Shown in pieces: positions 63,701 through 64,000 of a DNA stretch of 64,000 nt. Every line of letters starts with the position of its first letter. Within the stretch, counting starts at the first letter, position 1. The notes beneath the pieces were generated by a model. That model saw only the letters and a program-made list of their open reading frames with translations, ran no database searches and was not told the origin of the DNA. Origin of the DNA: Vanilla planifolia. Lineage: Eukaryota; Streptophyta; Magnoliopsida; Asparagales; Orchidaceae. The stretch is taken from NCBI GenBank assembly GCA_023846275.1, contig CM043868.1:763153-827152 (forward strand), written 5' to 3'. A program made the position numbers and the translations under genes.

Positions 63701-63849
63701 CCTCGGTGCTCCGAAAAATCCCCAGAAAATTTCAAAAATTCCAACAGCCTCCAATTGAGCTCCTGGCTCATCCTACTGTCGATCTGAAATCATCCAAGCC
63801 ATAATTTAATTATTGAAGATTAAACATATAATTTTTACCGAGTATAACA
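60742..63849 (-). repeat. Right (5') LTR, 3,108 bp
   Basis: Partner of the left LTR. It is shorter by a T-run difference of 8, a 10-bp difference near 60,978 and one base near the right end. It starts TGTTACACCCC and ends GAGTATAACA. As the 5' LTR it would carry the promoter; no clear TATA box was singled out. Confidence 0.93.
61604..61827. repeat. 113-bp tandem dimer inside the right LTR
   Basis: Identical to the array at 56,156-56,379 of the left LTR. Confidence 0.85.
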
Positions 63850-63854
63850 AATCA
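63850..63854. repeat. Target-site duplication, right copy
   Basis: AATCA directly after the LTR end TAACA, equal to 55,271-55,275. Confidence 0.9.
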
Positions 63855-64000
63855 TCTCTAAACATAGCATTTTCTTGTATAAATTTAGGCCTCTAATCTA
63901 CAATACAAAAAATATCAAATAATATACACCATGAACAAATTCTATCTACCCAAGTATCTTCTATTTGGTATATACAATCAATAAAATGTTTAAGCCTACA
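63855..64000. repeat. Diverged piece of the ~98-bp repeat
   Basis: TTAGGCCTCTAATCTACAAT (63,883) and CAAATTCTATCTACCCAAG, then TATCTTCTATTTGGTATATA and AATCAATAAAATG (from 63,936), parallel the units at 51,623-51,817. The window ends inside it. Confidence 0.5.

Larger units (their letters stand above)
55276..63849 (-). mobile_element. Young Ty3/gypsy Tekay/Del-like element
   Basis: Two ~3.1-kb LTRs (TGTTAC…TAACA on the plus strand), a perfect 5-bp target duplication, a primer site and a polypurine tract define the whole element; it lies on the minus strand. The internal region is only ~2.3 kb, against roughly 5-7 kb in complete relatives. Parts seen are gag, CCHC knuckle, protease, the end of RNase H and the start of integrase. 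It is broken, with a handful of breaks, and could move only with help. By eye the LTRs differ at about 19 sites plus three length changes (about 0.6%): roughly 0.25 million years at 1.3e-8 per site per year, several times more at slower woody-plant rates. Confidence 0.92.

Noticed and set aside
1-64000. tRNA, rRNA, riboswitch or intact host gene
   Set aside because: None was seen on either strand by eye; the only tRNA-like matches are primer-binding sites of LTR elements.

Overview
The window looks like gene-poor, repeat-dense, AT-rich nuclear DNA of a flowering plant. I recognise no intact host gene, tRNA, rRNA or CRISPR array. Nearly every coding-like stretch belongs to a retrotransposon: Ty1/copia Sire lineage, Ty3/gypsy chromovirus types (Tekay/Del-like and Reina-like) and plant L1-type LINEs with DUF4283, zf-RVT and plant RNase H domains. 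The lineages fit an angiosperm; the species cannot be told. No new functional system was found. The value of the window is as a layered record of nested insertion.

Layout. 1-6.3 kb: old minus-strand Tekay-like remnant (LTR end, polypurine tract, some internal sequence) with minisatellites. 6.34-12.84 kb: minus-strand Sire-type fossil with two unequal LTRs and gag. 13.3-15.2 kb: plus-strand Ty3 fossil (gag, protease, start of RT). 15.86-17.64 kb: 3' part of a minus-strand LINE. 17.65-22.15 kb: plus-strand Sire fossil with gag and pol. 22.5-23.9 kb: three tandem copies of a ~467-bp unit. 24.46-27.37 kb: two same-strand copies of a Reina-like Ty3 fragment. 27.37-28.0 kb: Sire-type LTR piece. 28.03-30.9 kb: 5' part of a minus-strand LINE, complementary to the part at 16-17.6 kb, so one LINE may have been split by the ~10 kb between. 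30.9-35 kb: no recognisable gene, degenerate minisatellites. 35.0-41.05 kb: Sire-type LTR pieces and a possible copia LTR. 41.5-48.6 kb: minus-strand Sire fossil (env-like domain, pol), whose integrase region holds a 709-bp insert between 29-bp direct repeats, next to a (TA)n tract. 48.6-55.27 kb: AT-rich, LTR-like traces and a ~98-bp tandem repeat.

55,271-63,854 is the one young element: a Ty3/gypsy Tekay/Del-like element on the minus strand with 3.1-kb LTRs, a perfect 5-bp target duplication (AATCA), an initiator-Met-tRNA primer site, a polypurine tract and a short 2.3-kb internal region. Its LTRs differ at about 19 sites by my reading, yet a central 1,892-bp tract is identical, which suggests LTR-to-LTR gene conversion or a related event. 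The old layers are very CpG-poor while this element is CpG-rich, as expected if methylation-driven decay made the AT-rich background.

All domain calls come from reading translations by eye. No alignment or database search was run. Edges of old relics are approximate, commonly to within 50-200 bases.
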